From assembly GCA_943704495.1 (NCBI GenBank), contig CALSCR010000792.1:8751-29354 (forward strand): a DNA stretch of 20,604 nucleotides, read 5' to 3'. Both the position numbers and the translations under genes were made by a program. The notes beneath the pieces were generated by a model. It saw only the letters and a program-made list of their open reading frames with translations. It had not been told where the DNA came from and searched no databases. The DNA is from Pigoraptor chileana. Taxonomy: Eukaryota > Opisthokonta > Filasterea. This document shows, in pieces, positions 9,116 to 20,530 of the stretch. Numbering within the stretch: position 1 is the first letter of the stretch; each line of letters begins with the position of its first letter.

Positions 9116-12100
9116 GTGAGTGAGTGGTGTGTGAAGTGTCTGTAAATGTATATTGTATGTTGCCTGTTGTGTGTAGATGGATGGTGTGCTACCCATGTCG
9201 TGTGCGTGTTGGTTCTGTCATCATGGCATGTATTGCACGTCCCCACACATTGTGGTGGTCCGTTGGTGACATGCTTTATTTCATGTCAGGCAGTCTCCTT
9301 TCCCCTCTTCGTGCGGTCGGACGAATTCTCAAACAATGTTGGCTGTTTTTGTTTGCTGCACAGCGGCAACGGCAAGTGTAATCAGTGCGACCACTTTCAT
9401 GGACAATACACTATATTCGATCAGCCAAGAAAGCTTCAGTTCTTACAGGACAGTTGGCTCACTCGCGGTCAAGTACGGCGACACGTGGATGCCGGCCGAC
9501 TTCACGGGTGAGTTGTCGCTCTAGAGCAATCAAACCAGGTGTCGCGGGGGTGCGTCACACACCCTGGGAGCCGACTGCCACACTCTGACCATTAAACCTT
9601 CGCATTTAATTTGTGGCCAATGCAGTGCCTTCATTTACCAACATCCCGGCCTCTGGGGGTGTGTGTGCCAGGGGGCTGCCGTCCATGAATCTTTTTGCGT
9701 ACAACGTGAGCTCCGACTACATAGAGACGCCACCTGGGCAGGCATTTCGTGTGCGTGTGTCGACAACAACCTCGGCCAATGCAACGACTGGGTTTACGCT
9801 GATGACAACGGCCACGGTCGTGGGAGGGTCGACAAAGTCATTTCGGTACTATGCGTTTGGCTGCCAGGGGCTGTCGGTGAACGGCGCGCCGGTGTGCATC
9901 CCGACCATTATGGACCTTTCCGCCGCAATTCTCAATGAGACAGACCGATTTGTCGTCAGCGGCTCTCCGATTGCTTTGCTTCCCTCCACCCGCTACGACA
10001 TTGCCGCGCGCATTCACAGCGGCAGAGTGGCCGTGATGGTCTCGTACAGCAACCGCACGATCAGTGCGTTTATTGAGTGTGCACCCGCTCTCGAGGCTGC
10101 GCTGCCGTGGGCCAAGCTGCGCGACCAGACTGGCCTCCCCATTGCAGAGGACACCAACCTCAATGCGACCACGCTGTTTGATTTCTTCGGGTTTTTTGGG
10201 GGCGCACTGAATTTCACACTCTGCGTCTCCGACTTCACTATCGACAAGTTGGACAAGGATTATGTGTCGTAAGTACCGCGGCGTTGGCTGACCCTCCGGC
10301 TGCTGTGTGCGCGACGCACGTCATCGCTTCTACGACACTGACTTGAATGCTCATCTCTTTTATTTGTCGAGTCCGTATACACGCCTAGGACAGTGGCCTG
10401 AATATTGGCCTGAATATCGTATTTCTCTCGCTTTTTTCGCGTCTCTGAGCATAATATCTTCATATGCTCCGTGTCTGCTCCTTTGTTCTCTCTGTAATTG
10501 ATGGGTTGAGGAGTCCTTGGGCACAGTGACTCATACACTGACTTGAATCCTACATCTCTGATTGATGGGATGCTTGTGTTTGGTCAGGCTGCTGGAATCA
10601 TGCAGTACCCAAATACCCAAAGTGGTGTGTTGAATGTATAAAATCGACGCTCCGTCTCTTTGCGTGCGCAGGTACCCGCTGACCGGCGTGTACACACTCA
10701 ACATCGACACATTTGAGACGCCGCCTGTTCTCCCGCCGTGGTCCTGGAGCAGGTGGCCCGCCTCCTGTGAGTGCATTCGCCACTGCCCATACCTCTGCTG
10801 TCTGTTTCAATTTCACAGTAATGTGTCTAATGTCGTGTGATGCGCCATTCGTGCACTCCACCCTCCGACCCGCCGACTGACTGCACGTTATTTGGCCCTT
10901 GTCCAGTCGGCTACTCGATCCCCATGCCAAACGCCACGGAGGGCTCCAGCGCCTGCGCTTCGGTGCCGTCGGGAGCAATGTATATGCTCGACCGCCGTGG
11001 GAAAATGTACATCAACGGCATTTTTGGGTTCACCGCTGATGCCTCAGCTGACTTTGGGTATGTTTTGCGCGGGTTCAACTCGACGTCGCTGGAGGCAGGC
11101 AACCAGACACTTCTTTTTGCGGGATGTCGGCGCGGATCCGCGCGCTACATGTGTGTTCCGACGGTGTATTCGCTGGACGGCAAGTATGCGTGGACGTCCA
11201 AGGAGCGCCCGCTGATGCCGAGGACGTGGTACCGCCTTCAGATGAACTTTTTGCCCAGCCAGGCCATCCAATGGACCCTGGAGTCGATGGATGGATTCGG
11301 CATCAAAAAGGGATCCAGCCTGCTTTACTCACTCACAACCTCAACAGGGACTGGTCGTGCAACCTTCACGGCCGCTGGAGTGAGTGTCGCTGTTGCCATT
11401 TCTGTGTGTATGCATAGCACAGTAGCCTCACTTGAAATGGAGCAGTTGTTGCACCCACTGCGTCTGTTTAAGGCTGCATGCGCTCAATGGAAAGCGATGA
11501 TAATGTGTCGTGTGTGTTTGGTGATCGTCCAGGTCGGTTTTGTCATGAACGATCCCTTCGGGCTGAAGCCGGCGGAGACAACCGGCGAGGTGTGCATCGA
11601 CTCATTCCAGGTGACCGCGGACCTCAGTAATTTGGATCCCGGGCCAAACGAGGATAGCATTATTCTCTGTCCATCCACCTGCACTTGTGTTGGCCGCACC
11701 ATAACAGCATGCACGGGCAGTGGCGTCGGCAATGTCGCATCCCTGTAAGTATCATGTGTGTTTGGTTTGGGCTCGCGATTGTGTATTGTGTATATGTTGT
11801 TTTAATATTTAATTGCGGGAAGGAGGGGGGGGGATGCGAGTGATAGAGATTGGACATGTGTCTGTAGTGTGTTTTGTTGTTCGGCTTTTTTTTATGATTT
11901 GGCGCGTTTTTGTGTCTTTTACTCGCACATTCACATCACTCCGCTGTTTGTTTCACAGGGGATGGGCGGGAAAGGGCATCAAGAAAATATTGCCGGGCGT
12001 TTTTTCAAACATGTCCAATGTGCAGACTGTGTAAGTGCACATGCTTGCACCCTTGCATGCACACAGCTGATTGTGATGTTCGGTGTTTCCGGTGCAATCG

Positions 12101-14022
12101 CAGCCGCTGCGGAATGGATTGAGTTCTGGTGCTGTGTGTTGTTGGCGTCGGTTTCTCTGTGAATTTCGGGTGTGGACTACCCATGACCCTTTGTGACGAC
12201 CGTTCGCCCTCCCCGCTCACACTTGCAGCGATCTGAGTAACAATCTTCTCAGTGACTTGCCAATGGACTTGTTTCCAACACTGCCGAATCTCCGCTACCT
12301 GTGAGTGCTCCTTTGTTCATCACTCGATGTCATGTAACGCCCACCAACGGCTGTTATCTGCAACTGACTAGACTATGAAAGATGCCGCATTTCGCCCGGA
12401 TGCCTTCTTTGTTCAAAGTACTCTTTCTCTCTTGTTGTGGAGTCCGTGTGCATGAGTGGCGCCTGCCCTGCGTCACTTGCTTGAATCCCACAGCCCATCA
12501 ACTATTGACGGCGATATATTGACCGCTCTCGACAATGCGCAGAAACCTCGATCAAAACTTCATCAGCGACATTTCGTTCCTGCAGAACCTGACGTCAATT
12601 ATTCGCTTGTGAGTTTGGCACTGCCAACATCCACATCATCACACTGCATTTGCGTATGAACCGCACTGCTCGCGGCTCCTGGATATCTCTCTCACACACA
12701 ATCACACACTATCTCTCATTTTCACTCACCGTCAGTCCGCTCATTCGTCCCTCGTGTGTTGTGCGCGCTCTGTTGTGACGCTACACAGGGATCTTGATGG
12801 GAATCAAATAACCGACCTGCCTAAGTGCATATTCGGCAAGATGAAATCGATGTCGCAGCTGTGAGTTCGTGCTCCTGTTTGGACAGTGTATGTCCACAAA
12901 GGTGTCATATTTTAGTGTTGTGAAGTTTATGGCACCGTCTCAGCCTCATCATCGTTGGTCGGTGGTGGGCTTACTTCACCATGTGGCGTGTGCAAATTGT
13001 TGTCCATTCGGACTGCGGACGAGTGTGTCGTACTGTTGGGATTGGATTGCCTTTTGCGCATGTGTCGGCAGTGGCAAGCCCAACGCACTTTGCCTTCCAC
13101 GGACTGATGCGATCTGTGCCTCTGCCCCTGCAGGTACCTGACGAACAACCGGATTGCGAGGCTGGACGGCGCGTGTTTGGAATCGGCGACACGTTTGAGT
13201 AGCCTTGACTTGCGGTACAACCTCATAACAACTCTTCCGCCGGACTTTCTTAACAAAATCAGTGCCGACACAGTGTGAGTGCAGTCGCGTGATCGAATGC
13301 GGCTATGCAGATGGTGGAGAATGATGATGCTTGTGAGGCATTGCTTTATATCTGTCTGTCCTGGATCATTTCTTCATTTTCGCATTCGTGCACGTTGAGG
13401 GCGTCTTGACTATGGTGGGTCCTCGCACACGCTCTCACGTGGTGTCACGTGGTGTCGGGATCGCCATAATAATTCACGAATCGTTGTGTGTGTGTGCGCG
13501 CAGGAGCATTGGGTACAACCGCATTGGTCCACAGGCAAGGCCTATTCTCAGAAGCCGGTTTATGAATTACCTGTGAGTTCATTTGACGATATCAGTCTTG
13601 TGGGCAATGTGTTTGTTTGTGTGCATGTGTGTCTCTTTCACTGCACGTGTGGGTGTGTGGGTGTGTCTGTGTGTCTGTGTGTTGTGTCTGTGTGTGCTCG
13701 ATATTGTGATCAATGCACCCATACAACCGTATTGACTGCGCACCCTTCTTTGTGGCGTCTCACGTGATCCTCCGTCGTTTTTGCAGAGACTTGAGTTACA
13801 ATCTTCTCAACGAAAACGACATTAGCGGGCTGTTCGACAACGCCGCTCTCAACATTCTGTGGGTTGCGAATGTATGCCTGCGCTGCTGTTGGTTTTGTCT
13901 CTCTCTATTACTCCATGCCGTGAATTAGTGTTGCCAATTGGCTTCTCAATCTCGCTCTCTCTCTCTCTCTCTCTCTTGTAAAGTCCATGGGCACAGCGCC
14001 TCAGACACTGACTTGAATCCTA

Positions 14023-14063
<41 letters not shown>

Positions 14064-17000
14064 GGAGTCGATGGGCCCAGGCCTAAGGCGTTTTGAGTAC
14101 TGAAGATCTCTTTGTGGATCAGAGCCTATGACACTGACTTGAATCCTATACCTCTCACTCTCTCTCTCTTGTGGAGTCCATGGGCACAGCGCCTGTGACA
14201 CTGACTTGAATCCTACATCTCTCTCTCTCTTGCGGAGTCTTGTGGAGTCCATGGGCGCAGAGCCTATGACACTGACTTGAATCCTACATCTCTTGCGTAG
14301 TCCATTTGATTAACCTCTTTTCCTCCCCACTTTTTTCGTTCTCTGTCATCCCTCATGTGTTGCATGCAGAATTCTCAGTGGTAACTACATTTCCAAACTG
14401 ACGCGGACGACGTTTTCGGGCCTTGCATTTCTCCAACGCTTGTGCGTACTCTGCCAGTCGTGTCATTCGCGCCTCATGCGCCCCTGTGTCCAGTGTTGCT
14501 GATGTGTATGAGAGTGTGCATGTGAGGATGAGTGTGAAAGTATGCAGCAGTGCCTGGCAGCCCCTCCCTGAGTCGGTCAACCATAAGCATGTCGTGCTAA
14601 GCGCGCTCCACATCCCATCCAAACACACCCCATCGCATGCAGGGACCTTATGGACAACTTCATCACGTATGTGCCCGCAGAGGCATTTCGCGACGTCAGC
14701 TCCCTTATTTCGTTGTGAGTCCCACGTGAACACAGACACACCCTATCACATGCACTCAGTCCCTGTCTCTCTCTCACACTCTCTCAATGTGTTGTGAAGT
14801 ACACGGGCGCAGTGCCCAAGACACTGACTGAATCCTGCATCTCTCGCCCGTCCTTTATCGATGCGCCTGCATTGCGTGTTTGTTGCACACGCACATTGCC
14901 CCGTCTCCATGCATGGCAATGCACTGTTAAATTCAACTGATGCTCATTTACGCTGCAGAGCACTCACTCGAAACCAAATCACGGCTGTGGAAGACTACGC
15001 CTTTGCCGTGCATTACGCCCTTAATTATCTGTAAGTACGCGCCCTGAGTGCTGTGTGTAAATCAGCTGATCCGCTTCTTGTTTTGTGTTATCTGTGTCTA
15101 CATTGGCATTAAAATGTCTCTTGTGCCATGAAATCACCACACGTAACTAAACGGGTGAATATTATATTCCGGCTGCAACCACCGTCTCCAATGCACGCAC
15201 ACCACGCGCTCACGCAATACATATGCGACCCATCCAGCTCGTTTGAGAAGAATCGCCTCACAACGCTGTCTCCGTCCGTCCTCCCCCCGGATGTTTTCCA
15301 GTCGGAGCGCTCTTCTGTCATCATGATTGACAATCCGGGCAGCGGCAACAACATGTGCGACAAGGCCAACAACTGCGTCCCTGGCACGTGCTTTGCTTGC
15401 TTTTGCATGCCGGGCTTCCGCGGCGCGTCGTGCGATATCCCCTGTGCCCCGGGGACTTACGGACTCGGCTGCGAAAAGGTATGTGACTGCGACGGCGAGT
15501 GTAACACAGTGTCCGGGTGCGTGTGCGCCGACCCCCGACGCTACGGTCCGCGGTGCTCCCTGACTTACCCGCCGGAATCAATTGTGCCGACCGTCACTCT
15601 GGCGCGTGCGACAATGGCAAACATCACGTGGGACCCGTCGCAATGCATCGGGTGCGCGTTCCGCCTGGAGCTTGCCTTTCGGTCGGAGCGCACGACGCTT
15701 GTGCCATTTGGGACCCCCGTCCTGCTGCGCCCGGATACGTCGTTCTACGTCGAGGAGAGCCTCTTTCCCAACAGCTACTTTTACGCCATCCTCACAGCAG
15801 TGCTAGCCGACGGCACAAACTCGCTTGGGCTCCCCGTCATGTTCATCACGAAGAGCGAGAGCAAACCGGACCCGCCATCGTCGCTTTCTGCCACCACAAC
15901 AGACAACTCCATTACCGTGTCATGGAACACCGATTACGCGGACGCCAACGGACGCCTCTCCGGCTATCGCATTGAGCTCCTCGATGCGCGGGGGCCAACA
16001 ATCGTTGCTTCGGGGACGGTTTCGCGAGGGATTGCGCTGTACACCTTTGAGAGGCTGTCGGCAGGGTCGCGCTTTGTGTGTCGCGTGTACGCAGAGAACA
16101 TCGCGGGGAAGAGTGGCGCCGCAGCGCTTGATGTGCAGACGGCCGCATCGCCGGTCGCAGTCGCAGCTGCGTCGACGGGAGGACTGTCGGGGGCGTCGCT
16201 GGCGGCGGCGATTGCGGTCCCCACCGTCCTGATCAGCACGCTCGTATTCGCGGCCGCCGTGTACTGGATGTACCAGCGTGCGCGTCTCGCAAAGAGCCGA
16301 GAGACGCACGCCGCATTCCTGCGCGAACACGTGTCGCGGCGCCAGGAACTGCTCGCCCACGAGATCAACCGCGAGAATCTTGAGTTGCATGGCCAGTTGG
16401 GAGGTGGGTGGCCCCTTGTTCCTGCGTTTGTGCGATTTATGGCCAAGAAGCACTGGCCTCAACCCCTCTTACTTTTGCTGTCTTTGCAGAGGGCGAGTTT
16501 GGCCTCGTGTACCAGGGACAGGTGGGCTTGTGGAGTGCTCTTGCTGTTATTGTTGTTGTTGGCGTCTGCGCACACCGGTGTCTCTGTATCGTTGCCTGTG
16601 GTTGTCATGCCCTCTCCAACAAACACATGCATGAATACCGCGCGATATCCACGCACCTCACCGTCGCCCACGACACCACGCACGCACTGCAGGTGTTTGT
16701 GAACGGTGCATTCCGCATCTGCGCCGTCAAGAGCCTCAAATTGACGGCGACTCTCGAAACGCGCACCGAGTTCATTTCGGAGGCCGGGTTGATGCTCGGA
16801 CTGAGCAATCCAAACGTCGTCTCGCTTGTTGGCGTTGTCACGGAGACGGAGCCGGTGCGTGTGTGTCTCCGTGTCTCTGGCACCCTGTGCGGCGGCGGCT
16901 GCAATGCAGGGCATGCGCTCGGGTTCTCCGCCATCCCTGCCCGTGGTATCTTCTCCATTGTGTTTGTATTTGTGGGCAATGGCCTGCATCGATGAATTGT

Positions 17001-19325
17001 GTTTCACATGCATGACATTATGCCTCGTCCTGCTCAGATGCTGATCGTGATCGAGTACGCGCCCTACGGCAACCTGAAGCGCTTTGTTGACGCAATCCCC
17101 CAACACAAGCGACGGGTGACGACATCTGTGCGCCTATTGATCAACTTTGCATTCCAGGTGCTGTCTCGGGTTTTCATCCCTTCTTATGTTTCTGATTGTC
17201 TGCGTGTGTGTTGTGTGTGTGTCTGTGTGTTGTGTTTTCTATGTGTACATGAATGCGCACTCATGAAGTGAGTCTCAACCCAGGCCCTTGAACTCTCGAT
17301 GCCCCCCCCCCCCCCCTGCCGTTTTCTCCATAACGCCTGCGGTGCTGTTCAGATTGCGTGTGGCATGGAATACCTCACCACGTGCAAGATTGTTCACCGT
17401 GACCTTGCCGCGAGGAATGTGATGGTCGGCCAGGTGTGTGCAAGTCGTGCGTGTCCCATGTCGGCTTTCGTACACTGTGGCATTGTGCCTTGCTCGTACC
17501 TGCGTCTGAGTGTGTGCTATTTCCTGCAATGACGCTTAACGTATTGGTGACCGCCCTGACCCGTTTCCACAACCTCCCAGGACGCATTCGGCGAGTATGT
17601 GCTTAAAATTGCCGATTTTGGAATGAGTCGACGCGTGCAATCCGACTATTACCGCAAACGGGCTGGTGGAAAGCTACCTGCAAAGTAAGTCCTTCATACC
17701 GCCCGAGCATTGCTGTGTATTGGCTGTGTATTGGCTGTATAATAGCTGTGGCCAGATGCCCCTCACTTCGACATTCACTGTGGCTATTCTTCACTGGCAC
17801 TGACTGCTCCCATATAATCGCCCTGCGTGCTGTCTCTCTATTCTCACCGCTGCGAATCCAGGTGGTGTGCGCCAGAGTGCCTGTCGCGCAGGGTGAGTTA
17901 TGTCTGAGTGCCCGATGACTGTGCGTCCCGTGTGGCTCGCCGGTTGGTCGGTGCCTTGTCCTGGACCTTCAGTTGATCCCCCACAATGTGCTTTGCCTAT
18001 GCCTATCGAATATTCTCATTCTTTGCCGATTGTTTTCTGCCGTTTGCATCGTGCTCAGTAGCGGAGTGAGTCCGTGTGTACAGTGGAGATATATGGTTCC
18101 ATGTGTGCCGTGTCCACTTGTTCATCACATGGCACTTAATTGCGAATTCCTTCTGCAGGTGTTCAACGAAAAGACGGATGTTTGGGCATTTGGTGCGTTG
18201 TGATTGCACGATGCTTCTTTCATTGCTTCTTTGATTGTCTCATGCTCTACTGCAACTCTTTTGGCAGTTGCAGTCGCAATGTTCGTTTTTGTTTGTTTGT
18301 TTGTGTTTTTCATTTTGAAGTCAGGGTAAGGTGTGCATTCATTAGTCACTCCTCCCTCACCTCATTTGGAGAATGGTTTTACCGCCCATCCCGATTGTGC
18401 ACACTTCACGCACACATTCTCCGCACAACCAACCACATAAATAACATCTCCATGACGCACGCCATCGCATCGCAACAACACAGGCGTCACTGTCTGGGAA
18501 ATGTTTTCCTTTGGCGAGACTCCGTATCCGGGGGTATCCAACTCGGACATTTACAAGCACATTCTCGCCGGACACCGCCTGACGCGGCCCTCGGCATGCC
18601 CACGCGACGTATACGACATACTGCGCGAGTGCTGGGAGCGCGAGCCCACGGAGCGCCCAGCATTCAACCAGCTTGCAGACGCGCTGGACGAGCTGGCGGA
18701 CAGCGCACTCGCTGATCCAAACGACATTGAGGGCGGCGGAGATGTCCCACTCGCGCCGATCAGCGCCGGCGCAACTGACGAAACCAGGACACCTGGTGAC
18801 GCCCACAGCTCACACGCCGACAACGCATCGAGCACCGGCGCCAACGACTACGTCATGTCACCGCCGCTGGACGGACCTGGTGCTGGCAGGGGATCGGGGC
18901 TTGCCCACCAACACCAACACCAACCCCCACACACACAGCCACAGCCAAAGCGCCTCGGCATACCCACCATATCAGTGAACATGGCGGAAACCAACGTATC
19001 AAGCGACTGTCTGGTGGTCGATGACCAGAGCGACGCAGGGTCCTGCGAGGCAGAGGCGCCGGGAGTGGCCACAGCGCAGAGCAGAACGCACCGGCGACGC
19101 CCGTCCAACATATCCGAACCTGGCGCACCGCGGGCAGGACACCGCCGCATGTCGTCCGCCAGTGGCGCTTCGTTCGCAAGTGGCGCGCTGGGTGCCATAT
19201 CGGGAGGTGTTGGGGGCGGAGAGGGGGTTGCGGACGGTCGCCGCACTGCCAAGCGCCGCCTCATCAGCCAGGGCACGCAGACAGCCGCGGAGGAATCCCC
19301 GTACGACAATGTGGATCGGATATAG
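9016..19325 (+). CDS. Receptor tyrosine kinase with LRR, EGF-like and FN3 ectodomain
   Basis: 25 exons: 9016-9115, 9364-9507, 9626-10268, 10672-10766, 10907-11379, 11533-11744, 11959-12030, 12229-12300, 12543-12608, 12789-12860, 13134-13274, 13504-13572, 13787-13858, 14370-14441, 14643-14714, 14959-15030, 15238-16403, 16490-16521, 16693-16854, 17038-17157, 17353-17433, 17581-17684, 17862-17892, 18159-18192, 18484-19325. All junctions are GT-AG and keep frame, giving 1672 residues. Order: signal peptide (to about 34), two related unnamed modules (83-295, 329-515), LRRNT (531-545), LRRs (556-830), Cys-rich EGF-like region (856-922), two FN3-like domains (about 925-1113), membrane helix (about 1136-1160), tyrosine kinase (1199-1463), tail. 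All catalytic motifs are intact, so it is predicted to be an active plasma-membrane receptor; the ligand is unknown. The first in-frame ATG is 9016; ATGs at 9034 and 9058 would also leave a signal peptide. Domain boundaries are estimates by eye. Confidence 0.93.
9626..11744 (+). other. Two tandem copies of an unnamed ~200-residue extracellular module, then LRRNT
   Basis: Copy A (residues about 83-295) and copy B (about 329-515) share landmarks in the same order: FGC...VCIPT against AGC...MCVPT, LLPSTRYDIAARI against LMPRTWYRLQMNF, and LCVSDFTID against VCIDSFQVT. Alternating hydrophobic strands and several N-glycosylation sequons in copy A suggest an extracellular beta-sandwich such as a lectin or LamG fold, but I cannot assign a family. 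The coding parts are 9626-10268, 10672-10766, 10907-11379 and 11533-11744. The last part ends with the LRRNT cysteine cluster CPSTCTC. Confidence 0.65.
10329..14844 (+). repeat. Dispersed ~55-base repeat family in four introns of the receptor gene
   Basis: Units share the order GGAGTCCATGGGCACAGCGC, then ACACTGACTTGAATCC, then TACATCTCTC, usually beside a TC microsatellite. Copies lie near 10329-10360 (partial), 10508-10559, 12431-12490 (diverged), 13976-14026, 14059-14150 (with extra sequence), 14169-14220, 14230-14292, and 14791-14844. All are in the gene's sense orientation. None overlaps an exon. Confidence 0.85.
11959..15290 (+). other. Leucine-rich repeat array of the receptor
   Basis: About eleven 22-24-residue repeats plus a partial one follow the pattern LxLxxNxIxxLPxxxFxxLxxL, for example DLSNNLLSDLPMDLF and DLDGNQITDLPKCIF. 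Eight of the ten exons from 11959 to 15030 are exactly 72 nt. The others are 66, 69 and 141 nt for one shortened repeat, one shortened repeat and two fused repeats. Every intron in the array is phase 2, cutting the codon for the last Leu or Val of a repeat. Confidence 0.92.
13949..14058. repeat. (CT)n microsatellite tracts
   Basis: Long CT runs at about 13949-13976 and 14025-14059 flank one copy of the intronic repeat family. Shorter CT runs accompany the next copies. Confidence 0.9.
15350..16290 (+). other. EGF-like region, two FN3-like domains and membrane helix in one exon
   Basis: The 1166-base exon 15238-16403 first completes the LRRs. A Cys-rich stretch follows (residues 856-922) with MEGF/Tie-like spacing, including CAPGTYGLGCEKVCDC. 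The two FN3-like domains come next; the second is the clearer (PDPPSSLSATTTDNSITVSW, then YRIELL and YAENIAGKSG). The membrane helix contains AVPTVLISTLVFAAAVYWMY and is followed by basic YQRARLAKSR, a stop-transfer signal. A charged juxtamembrane segment leads into the kinase. Confidence 0.82.
16397..18699 (+). other. Tyrosine kinase domain of the receptor
   Basis: The catalytic set is complete. It comprises the glycine loop LGEGEFGLVYQG (1203-1214), AVKSLK with Lys1228, the alpha-C Glu1245 (EFISEA), HRDLAARN with Asp1326 (the tyrosine-specific form), DFG at 1348-1350, paired activation-loop tyrosines DYYRK (1359-1360), KLPAKWCAPE, KTDVWAFG and CWEREPTERP. Eight exons encode it. The introns within include one of only 86 bases (16404-16489), which splits the first glycine-loop Glu codon. 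Confidence 0.95.
17302..17316 (+). repeat. C15 homopolymer in a kinase-domain intron
   Basis: Fifteen consecutive C bases lie inside the 17158-17352 intron, about 36 bases before the exon encoding HRDLAARN. They may act as part of the pyrimidine tract. Confidence 0.95.
18700..19325 (+). other. C-terminal signalling tail of the receptor
   Basis: About 209 residues follow the kinase, rich in Ser, Ala, Gly, Pro and His/Gln (for example HQHQHQPPHTQPQPK), and are probably disordered. Two tyrosines stand out. NDYVMSP is followed much later by ESPYDNVDRI, the last ten residues, where Y1666 sits in a pYxN context that fits Grb2-type SH2 binding. Tail function is inferred from motifs only. Confidence 0.7.
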
Positions 19326-19591
19326 CCACATACACTTCATGCATTGTGTTATCCATTATATCCATGATATTCATCGTATCCACACGCCTCGCAGCCGCTT
19401 CCGCTGCTCATTTTGCACTAAACCGCAATGGTCACTGGCCATTGATGACCAATCCCAATCTCCCGCTCAGGGCAGTCACGTCCGCAGCTTGCGCACCAAC
19501 CACATCTACCCAGCAGTGCGATATGGCCCTCGCGCGCATTGATGTGCGGGTGACGAGGCGAGGCATACAATATTGGAGGAGTTCTCCCCCC
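19326..19591. other. Convergent 3' region between the receptor and HECT genes
   Basis: Both genes end here, with stops at 19323-19325 (plus) and 19592-19594 (minus). No canonical AATAAA was seen for either; the 266 bases must hold both 3' UTRs. Confidence 0.6.
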
Positions 19592-20498
<907 letters not shown>

Positions 20499-20526
20499 CT
20501 GCCGGCGCGGTTATTGGGAATGGAAA

Positions 20527-20530
<4 letters not shown>

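Noticed and set aside
13624-13692. GT-rich intronic stretch as a possible CRISPR-like or coding repeat
   Set aside because: It is simple GT/GTCT low-complexity sequence within an intron, with no spacer structure and no conserved frame.
15920-17106. Antisense frames of 160-215 codons opposite the receptor gene
   Set aside because: They mirror GC-rich coding sequence of the receptor and show no motifs; the sense strand explains the region fully.
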